Assembly: GCA_963809205.1 (NCBI GenBank)
Contig: CAWEIS010000003.1
Location: forward strand, 376,562 to 440,561
Reading direction: 5' to 3'
Source: DATLLN01 sp963809205
GTDB taxonomy: Bacteria > Actinomycetota > Thermoleophilia > Gaiellales > JAICJC01
Length of the DNA stretch: 64,000 nucleotides
Below the pieces are notes generated by a model, which ran no database searches, was not told the DNA's origin, and worked only from the letters and a program-made list of their open reading frames with translations. Below, one piece after another: positions 26,102 to 33,179 of the stretch (its first letter is position 1; every line of letters starts with the position of its first letter). The position numbers and the translations under genes were made by a program.

Positions 26102-26504
26102 TAGGCAACCGGGCGAGACCCCTGCGCCACTGCGAGCTCCGGCGGCTACCGCTTGTCTGAGATGTCCGGCGGGACGTTCCCGCCCGACCCGCCTTTCGGC
26201 TGTCGGTAGGACCCGTCGAGCGGCGCACGGTTCCCGGGCGGCCCGAGTCGGCGTCCGAGCCGCCGCAACCACGTCCGTAACCGACGCATGTGACGCATGC
26301 TACGCCACGCTGGGAGCCGAGCGGGGGAGTGGTCAAATCCTCTCGCTCCGATCGTTGCTCTGGCTGACGATGCGACGCATCGGCGTTTCCCGCGCTGAGC
26401 GTCTGGGCACCTACCTCCGATAGGTGTTTTCACACGAGGGATTTCCGGCCGTGCGCTGACCCCTCGCCACTTGCCGGCGCTTCATCGTCAGAGAGGAACC
26501 ACTC
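26102..26504. other. gene-free stretch with a partial copy of the tRNA-Pro 3' end
   Basis: No credible coding region is seen. Positions 26331-26352 (GGTCAAATCCTCTCGCTCCGAT) align to the tRNA 3' end at 26080-26102 with one gap and three differences. Such a fragment 250 bp beyond a tRNA gene can mark the far end of a decayed integration at the tRNA. The sequence between is otherwise unremarkable and has some DNA repeats such as GACGCATG twice near 26284. Confidence 0.4.
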
Positions 26505-26585
26505 ATGTCACTCATCGTGATCATCCTGATCATCCTGCTCGTGCTCGCCCTCTTCGGATACATCGGGTTCGGCCGGCGCCGCTGA
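26505..26585 (+). CDS. 26-residue single-span membrane peptide
   Basis: ATG 26505 is preceded by GAGAGGA at good spacing and encodes MSLIVIILIILLVLALFG followed by YIGFGRRR. One hydrophobic span and a basic end fit a small inner-membrane protein with the positive end inside. The MSLI-rich start resembles short DUF3309-type proteins, though it is only half their length; after the stop another frame encodes Pro-Gly repeats, so a frame error may have shortened it. Confidence 0.6.
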   Translation: MSLIVIILIILLVLALFGYIGFGRRR

Positions 26586-26619
26586 CCTGAGCGGAGGCCC
26601 GCTGCCCGGATCGCGGGTG

Positions 26620-26667
26620 GTGCCGGGCGCCGTGCCGGGCTCGGTGCCGGGCACAGTGCCAGGGCCG
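26620..26667 (+). repeat. four tandem 12-bp units (GTGCCGGGC...)
   Basis: Units at 26620, 26632, 26644 and 26656 share GTGCC(G/A)GG and differ at their last three or four bases. In one plus-strand frame they read V-P-G-x repeats ending at TGA after TTTVRES. This could be a lost linker of the preceding small gene. The remaining bases to 26890 show no gene. Confidence 0.7.
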
Positions 26668-26890
26668 ACAACCACCGTGCGCGAATCGTGACGCCTTCGC
26701 GCGCCGGTCGACGGAATCGTGATGGCTCGGGCCTTGCCATCAGCCGGTTGCAAGTCCTGGGGTGAGGAGCAGTCTCGCCGTCAGCGACGGCCGACGCCGC
26801 GCAGCTGGCAACCATGCGGGCTCGGATGGTGACGGTCTCCTCACCTCCGCCGCCCGGCTTCGCGCCCTGAAGGGCGCGAGCCAGCCTGTC

Positions 26891-27496
26891 TCAGCCGCTC
26901 CGCGTGTCGAGCGTGAGCCAGATCAGCGCCGCCGGGAGCACGAACGGGACGAGGAAGAGGTGGAGCCAGTCCCAGAAGGTGTTCCCCTCGAACCCGGTCC
27001 AGGCCCAGCCCAGCAGATATCCGCCGAGCGCGCAGCCGGCAAACACGACGGCGAGCATGGCGAACCCGATGTGCCAACGGCGATCGTGGCGGGCGTCGGT
27101 CAGGAGGATCGGCAGCACGACCAGCACGGCCGGGAGCACGAGCAGCTCCAGCCAATCCCAGAGCGTCCGCCCGTCGAATCCGGTCCACTCCCAGCCGAGC
27201 CCGTATCCGCCGACCAGGAGCGCCGCCCAGCCGATCAGCACGGCCCCGGTCAGGACGATCCATTCCACGCGGAGTCGCGTGTGGGTGCGGTACCAGATCG
27301 GCACCAGGGCGATCACCACGGGCAACACGAACAGCCCCAGCCAGTCCCACAGCGTGTCGTTGTCGCTGTAGCCGGTCCACGTCCAGTCGAGCTTGTAGCC
27401 GCCGACGATGGTGACGCAGAACAGGGCGGCCGCGATGCCGGCCACTATCGGCGCCGGCGATCGTCGTGGGGCGGGCTGGTCGGCTGGCCTCGTCAT
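26891..27496 (-). CDS. membrane protein of three tandem GWxWTGFxxNTLWDWL repeats
   Basis: The 201-residue protein starts at ATG 27496 (MTRPADQPAP). After a short polar start it has three repeats of about 60 residues, each with a hydrophobic span, a WTWTGYS / WEWTGFD / WAWTGFE motif, a (N/R)T(L/F)WDWL turn and a second span, so about six membrane helices. The tryptophan-rich turns probably sit at the membrane interface on one side. No enzyme motif. Similar proteins occur in actinobacteria, but I know no function. Confidence 0.7.
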   Translation of the reverse strand: MTRPADQPAPRRSPAPIVAGIAAALFCVTIVGGYKLDWTWTGYSDNDTLWDWLGLFVLPVVIALVPIWYRTHTRLRVEWIVLTGAVLIGWAALLVGGYGLGWEWTGFDGRTLWDWLELLVLPAVLVVLPILLTDARHDRRWHIGFAMLAVVFAGCALGGYLLGWAWTGFEGNTFWDWLHLFLVPFVLPAALIWLTLDTRSG

Positions 27497-27582
27497 CCCG
27501 CGGAGCGTACCCATCGGCCCAGGCGGCCATGCGCCGGGCCGCACGTGGACGGTACGATCCGTCTCGTGACGGATGGTGCGAG

Positions 27583-28833
27583 GTGAGCGGGCTTCCCGAC
27601 GGTACTGTCACGTTGCTGTTCGCGGACGTGCAGGGCTCGACCGGGCTCGTGCGGGCGCTCGGAGACGCCTACGGCGGCGTGCTGGACGACGTCCGGCGGC
27701 TGCTGCGCGCGGCCGTCGAGAAGCACGGCGGCAGCGAGGTCGACTGCCGCGCCGACGAGCTGTTCGCCTGCTTCCCGCGGGCGAGCGAGGGGGTGGCGGC
27801 CGCAGTGGCGGCGCAGCGCTCGCTCGCGCACGGCGTCTGGCCGGGCGACGTTCGTGTCCTGGTGCGCATCGGCGTGCATACAGGCGAGCCGGCGCTGGTC
27901 GGCGACACGTACGTCGGCATCGACGTCAACCGCGCCGCGAGGATCTGCTCGGCCGGGAACGGCGGCCAGATCGTGGTCTCCGACGCCACCCGGGCGCTGG
28001 CCGGCGCCGCGGGCTGGCGGCTGCACGACCTCGGCAGCTACGCGCTGGCCGGATTGGTCGATCCCGAGCGCATCTTCGAGGTGCAGGCGGACGGCCTGCC
28101 GTCGGGATTCCCGCCGCTGCGCGCCGAGCAGGCGGGCGGCCGCCGGCAGCAGCTGAGCCGAACCCGGTTCCGGGGCAAGCCGCGGACGCTGGAGGAGGCC
28201 GCGTGGCAGATCCGGACGATGCTTCCGGCGGTCGACGACGACGTGCGGGAGCCGCTGGCCACCCTCGCAGCCAGTCTGTTCACGGCGAGCCGGGCATGCG
28301 CGCGGGCGGATGGGTTCATCGCCGGCATCGACCGATCGCGGATCGAGCGCCGCCTGGAGGCGGAGCGCCGCCACGGGCTCTCGTCCGATCTCGCCGGCGC
28401 CCGGGCCGACCGCATCGCCGAGCAGCTGATCGTGCTCGAGCAGCTCAACGCGACCCACGGCGAGGTGCTGGCGCTCGCCGACGAGGCGGAGCGCAGGGTC
28501 GCGGCCCGGCCCGCTCGGGAGGACGTCGCCCTGCTCCGCGACCGTGTCGCGGCGTCGACCGCACGCCTCGACGGGGCTGTCGATCTGGCCGCCGCCGAGC
28601 TGGACGGCCGCTGTCGCAGGCTCGCCCGGACGCGGACGAGGGGCGTGTACCGCCTCGACAACATGTACGCCGTGCCCTACATCGACGAGGTCGGAGCCGA
28701 GCAGCAGCGCGAGTTCGCACGGCTCGACGACGCGCGCGCCTTCCGCCACGACGTCCAGCTCGCACACGCCGCCCAGCGCACGTACACCAGCAGCATCGAG
28801 AGCGGCCCCCCGGGGTCTGACCGCCGCGCCTGA
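27583..28833 (+). CDS. class III adenylate/guanylate cyclase-domain protein
   Basis: The 416-residue protein begins at GTG 27583 with the cyclase domain: LLFADVQGSTGLVRALGD (metal-binding Asp), CRADELFACF (second metal region), VRIGVHTGEP and GIDVNRAARICSAG (transition-state Asn/Arg). After about residue 190 comes a helical domain of unknown family, with TMLPAVDDDVREPL and GVYRLDNMYAVPY. Its product may be cAMP or cGMP. The C-terminus contains CGGGGTCTGACC, the core of the palindromic repeat found in kamD. Confidence 0.8.
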   Translation: MSGLPDGTVTLLFADVQGSTGLVRALGDAYGGVLDDVRRLLRAAVEKHGGSEVDCRADELFACFPRASEGVAAAVAAQRSLAHGVWPGDVRVLVRIGVHTGEPALVGDTYVGIDVNRAARICSAGNGGQIVVSDATRALAGAAGWRLHDLGSYALAGLVDPERIFEVQADGLPSGFPPLRAEQAGGRRQQLSRTRFRGKPRTLEEAAWQIRTMLPAVDDDVREPLATLAASLFTASRACARADGFIAGIDRSRIERRLEAERRHGLSSDLAGARADRIAEQLIVLEQLNATHGEVLALADEAERRVAARPAREDVALLRDRVAASTARLDGAVDLAAAELDGRCRRLARTRTRGVYRLDNMYAVPYIDEVGAEQQREFARLDDARAFRHDVQLAHAAQRTYTSSIESGPPGSDRRA

Positions 28834-29181
28834 CACGGCCCGGCGGTACCAGAGCTGGCGGAGGAGTAAGGGGCCCCGGTGCCGCCGGGTTCTCTCGTGT
28901 CGGCTCTTGCTCGCTACCCCGCATGGCGGCACGCTCAAACCACCAATTGACTGCCAGCTTCGTGACAGACGCCGCGTAACCACGCCGTTCTCGCGGCTAG
29001 TCGCGCCACAGTGTGCCGTGCCACTGCACCCAGCACGCGTCGGACTCTCGTGAAGCCGGGGATCCGCCTCACGGTCGCCGTTCGCTGGCGCGGAACCGGG
29101 TGCTCGCGGAGCGCGGCCCGAACTCGGCGGCAGAGGCAGACCAGATGTGGTTTAGTGGCAGGTGCAACCAAGTGAGGAGGC
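28834..29181. other. intergenic region with a terminator-like hairpin after the cyclase gene
   Basis: CCCGGCGGTACC at 28839-28850 pairs with GGTGCCGCCGGG at 28878-28889, 11 of 12 positions plus one G-U, with a 27-nt loop and a weak TTCTCTC tail. It probably ends cyclase transcription. The rest of the stretch shows no gene; short frames are without ribosome-binding sites. Confidence 0.5.
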
Positions 29182-29184
29182 GTG

Positions 29185-29478
29185 ATGGCCATCTGTCGGA
29201 TGATCGAGACAGGAGCCACCCCTGACCAGTACGAGCAGGTTCGCGCTCGGGTTGGGTTGGGCGACGAGGTGCCGCCCGGCGGCGTGCTCCATATCGCTGC
29301 GAAAGGCGACGACGGCATGATTCGCGTGATCGAGGTCTGGGAGACTCGGGAGCACGCGGAAGAGTTCACCAAGAGGGTGATGGCCGCGCGCGAAGACCTC
29401 GGCATCGGCAGTGATCGGCCGATGATCCAATACCTCGAAGTTCATCGGCTCGCACAGACCCTCGGATCACCGGCGTAA
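29185..29478 (+). CDS. small ABM-like dimeric alpha/beta-barrel protein
   Basis: The 97-residue protein MAICRMIETGATPDQYEQV has the beta-alpha-beta pattern and VIEVWETREHAEEFTKRV of small antibiotic-biosynthesis-monooxygenase-like proteins. GAGGAGG lies just upstream of ATG 29185. Substrate unknown. A second such protein lies at 52145, so the genome carries a small set of these. Confidence 0.65.
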   Translation: MAICRMIETGATPDQYEQVRARVGLGDEVPPGGVLHIAAKGDDGMIRVIEVWETREHAEEFTKRVMAAREDLGIGSDRPMIQYLEVHRLAQTLGSPA

Positions 29479-29821
29479 CCCTCCCCGCATGGGGCGTTGG
29501 CGGTGCAGTGCGAACGTGATGCCGGCGCCCCATTGCCTGATCTGATGCATCTGTGAGGACGGAACGGCGTCACCGGGGCCGTCGCTCTCCGACTGCGCCC
29601 GCCGCGTGCCTCTGCGTGTCCCTCGTGACGGATCCAGCTTTGAGCGGCTTGGTTACGCCATAAGAGGCGCCGAGGGGTACTTTCGTACTGTAGGGTTCGG
29701 AGCGCGGTTCCGTGGGCCCCACACCGCGAGTCGTCTCCCCTGGAGACTGTGGAGCCCGCGCTGGTGGCCCACGGGCCGCACCTCCGTCTGCTCAACGCGA
29801 CGGCTCGCCGGCGGGTGCCTC
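29479..29821. other. gene-free stretch with an inverted repeat
   Basis: ATGGGGCG at 29490-29497 and CGCCCCAT at about 29526-29533 form an 8-bp inverted repeat that could end the upstream gene's transcript. GTAC-TTTC-GTAC at about 29678 is a second small palindrome. No credible gene is seen here. Confidence 0.45.
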
Positions 29822-30325
29822 CTATCGCGACCCGGCGGCGTACCGGGCCATCTCGCGCCCGTAGTAGGTGTGCATCCCCTCGTACGTCATGCCGGACTTC
29901 TCCATCACCCGCAGCGACGCCGGATTATCCGGCCAGGCGAGGCCGATGATCCTGTCGAGCCCGAGATCGGCGAAGCCGTGGTCGAGGCAGGCGCGCGCGG
30001 CCTCGGTGGCGTAGCCCTGGCCCCAGTGGTCGCGGACGATGTAGTACGCGATCTCGACCTCCGGCCCGGTGAACTCGACCTGCACCATCCCGCACTCGCC
30101 GACGAACTCGTCTCGCTCGCGGTCGATCAGGGCGTACAGGCTGAAGCCGTGCTCCTCCTGGTGTGCCATCAACCGGGCCAGGCTGGCGGCGGTCTCCTCG
30201 CGCGTGTGGGCGCCGCCCGACCCGCCCGAGTAGCGCATCGTCTCCTCGTCGCCGTACATCCGGAACAGCCCGTCGAGGTCGGTCTCCTGGAACGGGCGGA
30301 TGTCGAGGCGATCGGTGCTGAGCAC
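29822..30325 (-). CDS. GNAT N-acetyltransferase (RimJ/RimL type)
   Basis: The 167-residue protein begins MLSTDRLDIRPFQETDLDGL and has acetyl-CoA loop DHWGQGYATEAARACLDHGF and ASLRVMEKSGMTYEG, as in the RimJ/RimL group that acetylates protein N-termini or small molecules. The acceptor is unknown. It is divergent from the secreted protein at 30372. Confidence 0.85.
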   Translation of the reverse strand: MLSTDRLDIRPFQETDLDGLFRMYGDEETMRYSGGSGGAHTREETAASLARLMAHQEEHGFSLYALIDRERDEFVGECGMVQVEFTGPEVEIAYYIVRDHWGQGYATEAARACLDHGFADLGLDRIIGLAWPDNPASLRVMEKSGMTYEGMHTYYGREMARYAAGSR

Positions 30326-30371
30326 CGCCAGATGCTATCCGCGATGCGGTATGGTTGCGCAAGAAGCAGTC

Positions 30372-31095
30372 GTGGCACGCGTCTCCCCGCAAGCAGCTCA
30401 GCGCGTGGTCGCGGCGCTCCTGGCCACGGCGTGGATGCTGGTGGCCGCAGGGAGCGCCGGAGCCGCCACGCTGGACGTCAACACCGGCGCCTCGCCGCAC
30501 TACGCGGGGTGGAAGGGGCCGATCTCGCTGACGATCACGCTCGGCGTCGGACGACCCGCCGGACGCCACCTTCACGATGGCCTGGGACAACGACGCCTCG
30601 TCGATCCAACCGGCGGGCGGCTCCGGGCCCTGCGCGTCCCAGTCAGGCCAGACGACCCTGCAGTGCGAGCTCACGCAGGGCGCCACGGTGGGGACGCACA
30701 CGCTCAAGGTGCGCAGCGACGACACCGGCGGGACGGTCAAGTCGGTGTCCGTGACCGTGGTGGCGCACCTCAACCAGCGAGTGGTCAGCGCCGGCCCGTC
30801 ACCGTTCTATCCCTACCGGCACGACGGCTTCCGCGATCAGGTCAACCTGGTGTTCGTGATCAGCAAGAACGCGAGCGCGTGGTTCCAGGTCAAGAACACG
30901 CAGGGCACGATCGTCCGGCACTCGCCGCACCGGTTCTTCACGGCCGGCCGGCACACGATGCACTGGGGCGGCGACAACGACAGCGGCCGGCTGGTGCGCG
31001 CGAACCACTACTACTGGATCCGGCTGTTGACGAGCTCCGGCGGCGAGTCGCGGGTCGGCGACTGGCACCGGGTGTACGCTCGCCGCGTCGGCTGA
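30372..31095 (+). CDS. secreted protein of unknown function, frame interrupted once
   Basis: From GTG 30372 comes a signal peptide (VVAALLATAWMLVAAGSAGAA) and ATLDVNTGASPHYAGWKG. The frame is lost near 30545; the rest (DDPPDATFTMAWDNDASS, HTLKVRSDD, HTMHWGGDNDSGRLV) continues in another frame to 31095. The C-terminus HYYWIRLLTSSGGESRVGDWHRVY resembles a FlgD-like or bacterial Ig-type beta-sandwich. One base change would restore it. Confidence 0.6.
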
Positions 31096-31096
31096 G

Positions 31097-31495
31097 TCAG
31101 CCGCGGCGCAGCGCGACGGCTTCGATCTCGACCAGCTGGCCGGTGTAGCCCAGCACCGAGACGCCGAGCAGCGTGCTCGGCGGCCTGGCGTCGCCGAACG
31201 CCTCGGCCACGACGTCCCAGGCCCGGACGAGATCCGCCTGCTCGGCGGAGGCGACATAGACGGTCGTCTTCAGCACCTCGTCGAATCCGGCCCCGGCGGC
31301 CTCGAGCGCCGTCCGCAGGTTGGCCACGCAGCGCCGGGTCTGGGCGGGGATGTCCGGCCCGTCGACCACGTCGCCGGACTCGTCCAGCGGGCACGCGCCG
31401 GCCGCGAAGACCAGGTCGCCCGGACCGGCGACCGCCGCGTAATGGTACGGCGCGCCGGGGAAAAGACCCGGAGCGTCGACACGTCTAACGGACAT
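31097..31495 (-). CDS. RidA/YjgF-family protein
   Basis: The 132-residue protein starts MSVRRVDAPGLFPG and has YAAVAGPGDLVFAAGACPLD, PAQTRRCVANLRTALEAAGAG and VSVLGYTGQLVEIEAVAL, the RidA fold. RidA proteins hydrolyse reactive enamine/imine intermediates from PLP enzymes; sub-groups do other things, and the key Arg that marks true RidA is not obvious here. ATG 31495 gives family length. Confidence 0.85.
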   Translation of the reverse strand: MSVRRVDAPGLFPGAPYHYAAVAGPGDLVFAAGACPLDESGDVVDGPDIPAQTRRCVANLRTALEAAGAGFDEVLKTTVYVASAEQADLVRAWDVVAEAFGDARPPSTLLGVSVLGYTGQLVEIEAVALRRG

Positions 31496-31579
31496 GGCGA
31501 TGCACTCTACCGACGGTGACCCAGTCCGCTTGACCGATCGGGCGACCGCCCGTACGCTCGAATCAGTCCAGGCAGGAGT

Positions 31580-33136
31580 ATGGAAGGCGGTGAGGTGACC
31601 GTGGCTCGACTGGCGCATGCCCTGCGCCGCTTCTGGGCGCTCGGCGTTGCCGTGGTGCTCGGCGGCGGCGTGCTCGCCGGATCGGCGGTTGCCAATGCTC
31701 CGCAGAGCGAGCCCGACCTCGTGGCGCTGCTGCCGACGACGACCGGCCACATCGCGCCGATCTACGTCGACACGCACACCGTCCCCGGCAAGGAGCTGTA
31801 CCGCTTCAGCGCCGTGATCAAGAACCTGGGCGGGGCCATGGACCTGTACAAGGACCCGTCGACCGGCGCCGCGATGCAGGTGGTCTGGCCCGGCGGCGAC
31901 CCGACGACGATGCCCGATCCGAACATCGTGCCGAGCGGGGGCGAGGTGCACAACCTGACGCAGGCGAACGGCGCGTACTTCATCTTCAACCCGAGCCAGG
32001 GCCATAACCACTGGCACTTCCAGCAGGCCGCGCAGTACTCGCTGATCATGCCCGACGGCACGATCCGCTACTCCGACAAGGTCGGCTTCTGCATGTGGGA
32101 CAGCTGGGTGATGGACGGCGGGTCGTCGACCAAGTACTTCCCCGTGTACTACAAGGGCGTCGGCCCGACCACCTGGTGCGCACCGCGCGACCCGTCGGCC
32201 ACGTTCACGCACATGGGCATCTCGCGCAACTACGGCGACCTGTACGCGGCGCAGTCGACCGACCAGTGGGTTGATATCACCGGCCTCACGCCCGGCCCGT
32301 ACCGCATCCGCGGCGTCGTCAATCCGAACGGGTACATCATCGAGTCGGATCCGAACAACAACGACCTGACGGTGACGCGCACGATCCCGGGCACCAAGGC
32401 GCTGGACTCGACGACCACGACCACCGCCGGCACGAGCAAGACGTTCGAGATCTCCGGTGAGGTGTTCGCACCGGATGTTCCCGCGCGCAGCGGCATCGCC
32501 GTCGGCCAGCCCGGCTGTAGCGACGTGCGCAAGGACATCGGCTGCTACACGTACACCTCCGCCAACGGCCCGCTGACGTTCGACATCGGCCAGCAGCCGC
32601 AGCACGGGACGGTCACCATCGAGTCGCACACCGGCGTGCACGCCACCGTGCGCTATGTCCCGGACAGCGGCTTCTTGGGCACGGACAGCTTCACCTTCCG
32701 CGTAACCGACGGCCGCGGACTGACCAGCGACCCGGGCACGGTGACCGTGAAGACAACGGCACCCATGGTGCACACGTCGATTGGCGCCAGCATGAGCCGT
32801 CACGTTGGGTCGCGCTACACCTACATCTACGTGCACGGCAAGCTCTCGCCGGCCGCGACCCAGAACCTGACGTTGCACTACAAGGGCGTGCATGCGATTC
32901 GGTGGACGACGCTGCGCACCAAGCGAACGGCGTCGAACGGCACGGTCAGTGTGACGATTCGCATGTCGCACCGCACGAACCGGTGGTCGACGATCGATGC
33001 CAAGGGACAACGCATGGGCGATCACTACACGGGCGCCGCAGGGCGCGTTCCAGCTGCGGTGGACGTTCGGCGGATCGGGCACCCAGACGTCGGCAACCAG
33101 CCGGACACTGCTCACCAAAGGTCGCTGAGCGAGTAA
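31580..33136 (+). CDS. secreted lysyl-oxidase-like protein with C-terminal Ig-like domains, frame lost near the end
   Basis: A signal peptide (FWALGVAVVLGGGVLAGSAVA) is followed by a domain with GHNHWHFQQAAQYSL, the HxHWH copper-site pattern of lysyl-oxidase-like proteins, and later CMWDSWVMDGG and GPYRIRGVVNPNGYIIESDP. A cadherin-like repeat (PLTFDIGQQPQHGTVTI, YVPDSGFLGTDSFTF) and a beta-rich domain follow. At about 33031-33042 the frame slips: another frame gives FQLRWTFGGSGTQTSAT and ends at 33128, a better end. Family members are secreted amine oxidases; the substrate is unknown. Confidence 0.7.
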   Translation: MEGGEVTVARLAHALRRFWALGVAVVLGGGVLAGSAVANAPQSEPDLVALLPTTTGHIAPIYVDTHTVPGKELYRFSAVIKNLGGAMDLYKDPSTGAAMQVVWPGGDPTTMPDPNIVPSGGEVHNLTQANGAYFIFNPSQGHNHWHFQQAAQYSLIMPDGTIRYSDKVGFCMWDSWVMDGGSSTKYFPVYYKGVGPTTWCAPRDPSATFTHMGISRNYGDLYAAQSTDQWVDITGLTPGPYRIRGVVNPNGYIIESDPNNNDLTVTRTIPGTKALDSTTTTTAGTSKTFEISGEVFAPDVPARSGIAVGQPGCSDVRKDIGCYTYTSANGPLTFDIGQQPQHGTVTIESHTGVHATVRYVPDSGFLGTDSFTFRVTDGRGLTSDPGTVTVKTTAPMVHTSIGASMSRHVGSRYTYIYVHGKLSPAATQNLTLHYKGVHAIRWTTLRTKRTASNGTVSVTIRMSHRTNRWSTIDAKGQRMGDHYTGAAGRVPAAVDVRRIGHPDVGNQPDTAHQRSLSE

Positions 33137-33179
33137 CACAACTTGCCAGACGGCCGCCGGACGCGTACCGTCGCACTGA

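Noticed and set aside
26331..26352. A second tRNA gene
   Set aside because: Only T-arm and acceptor-like bases are present; no D-arm or anticodon arm folds upstream.
26620..26667. CRISPR-like repeat
   Set aside because: The units are 12 bp in direct tandem with no spacers.
28811..28823. A third full REP-like element at the end of the cyclase gene
   Set aside because: Only the core CGGGGTCTGACC is present; no complementary arms, so it was noted but not listed as a repeat.
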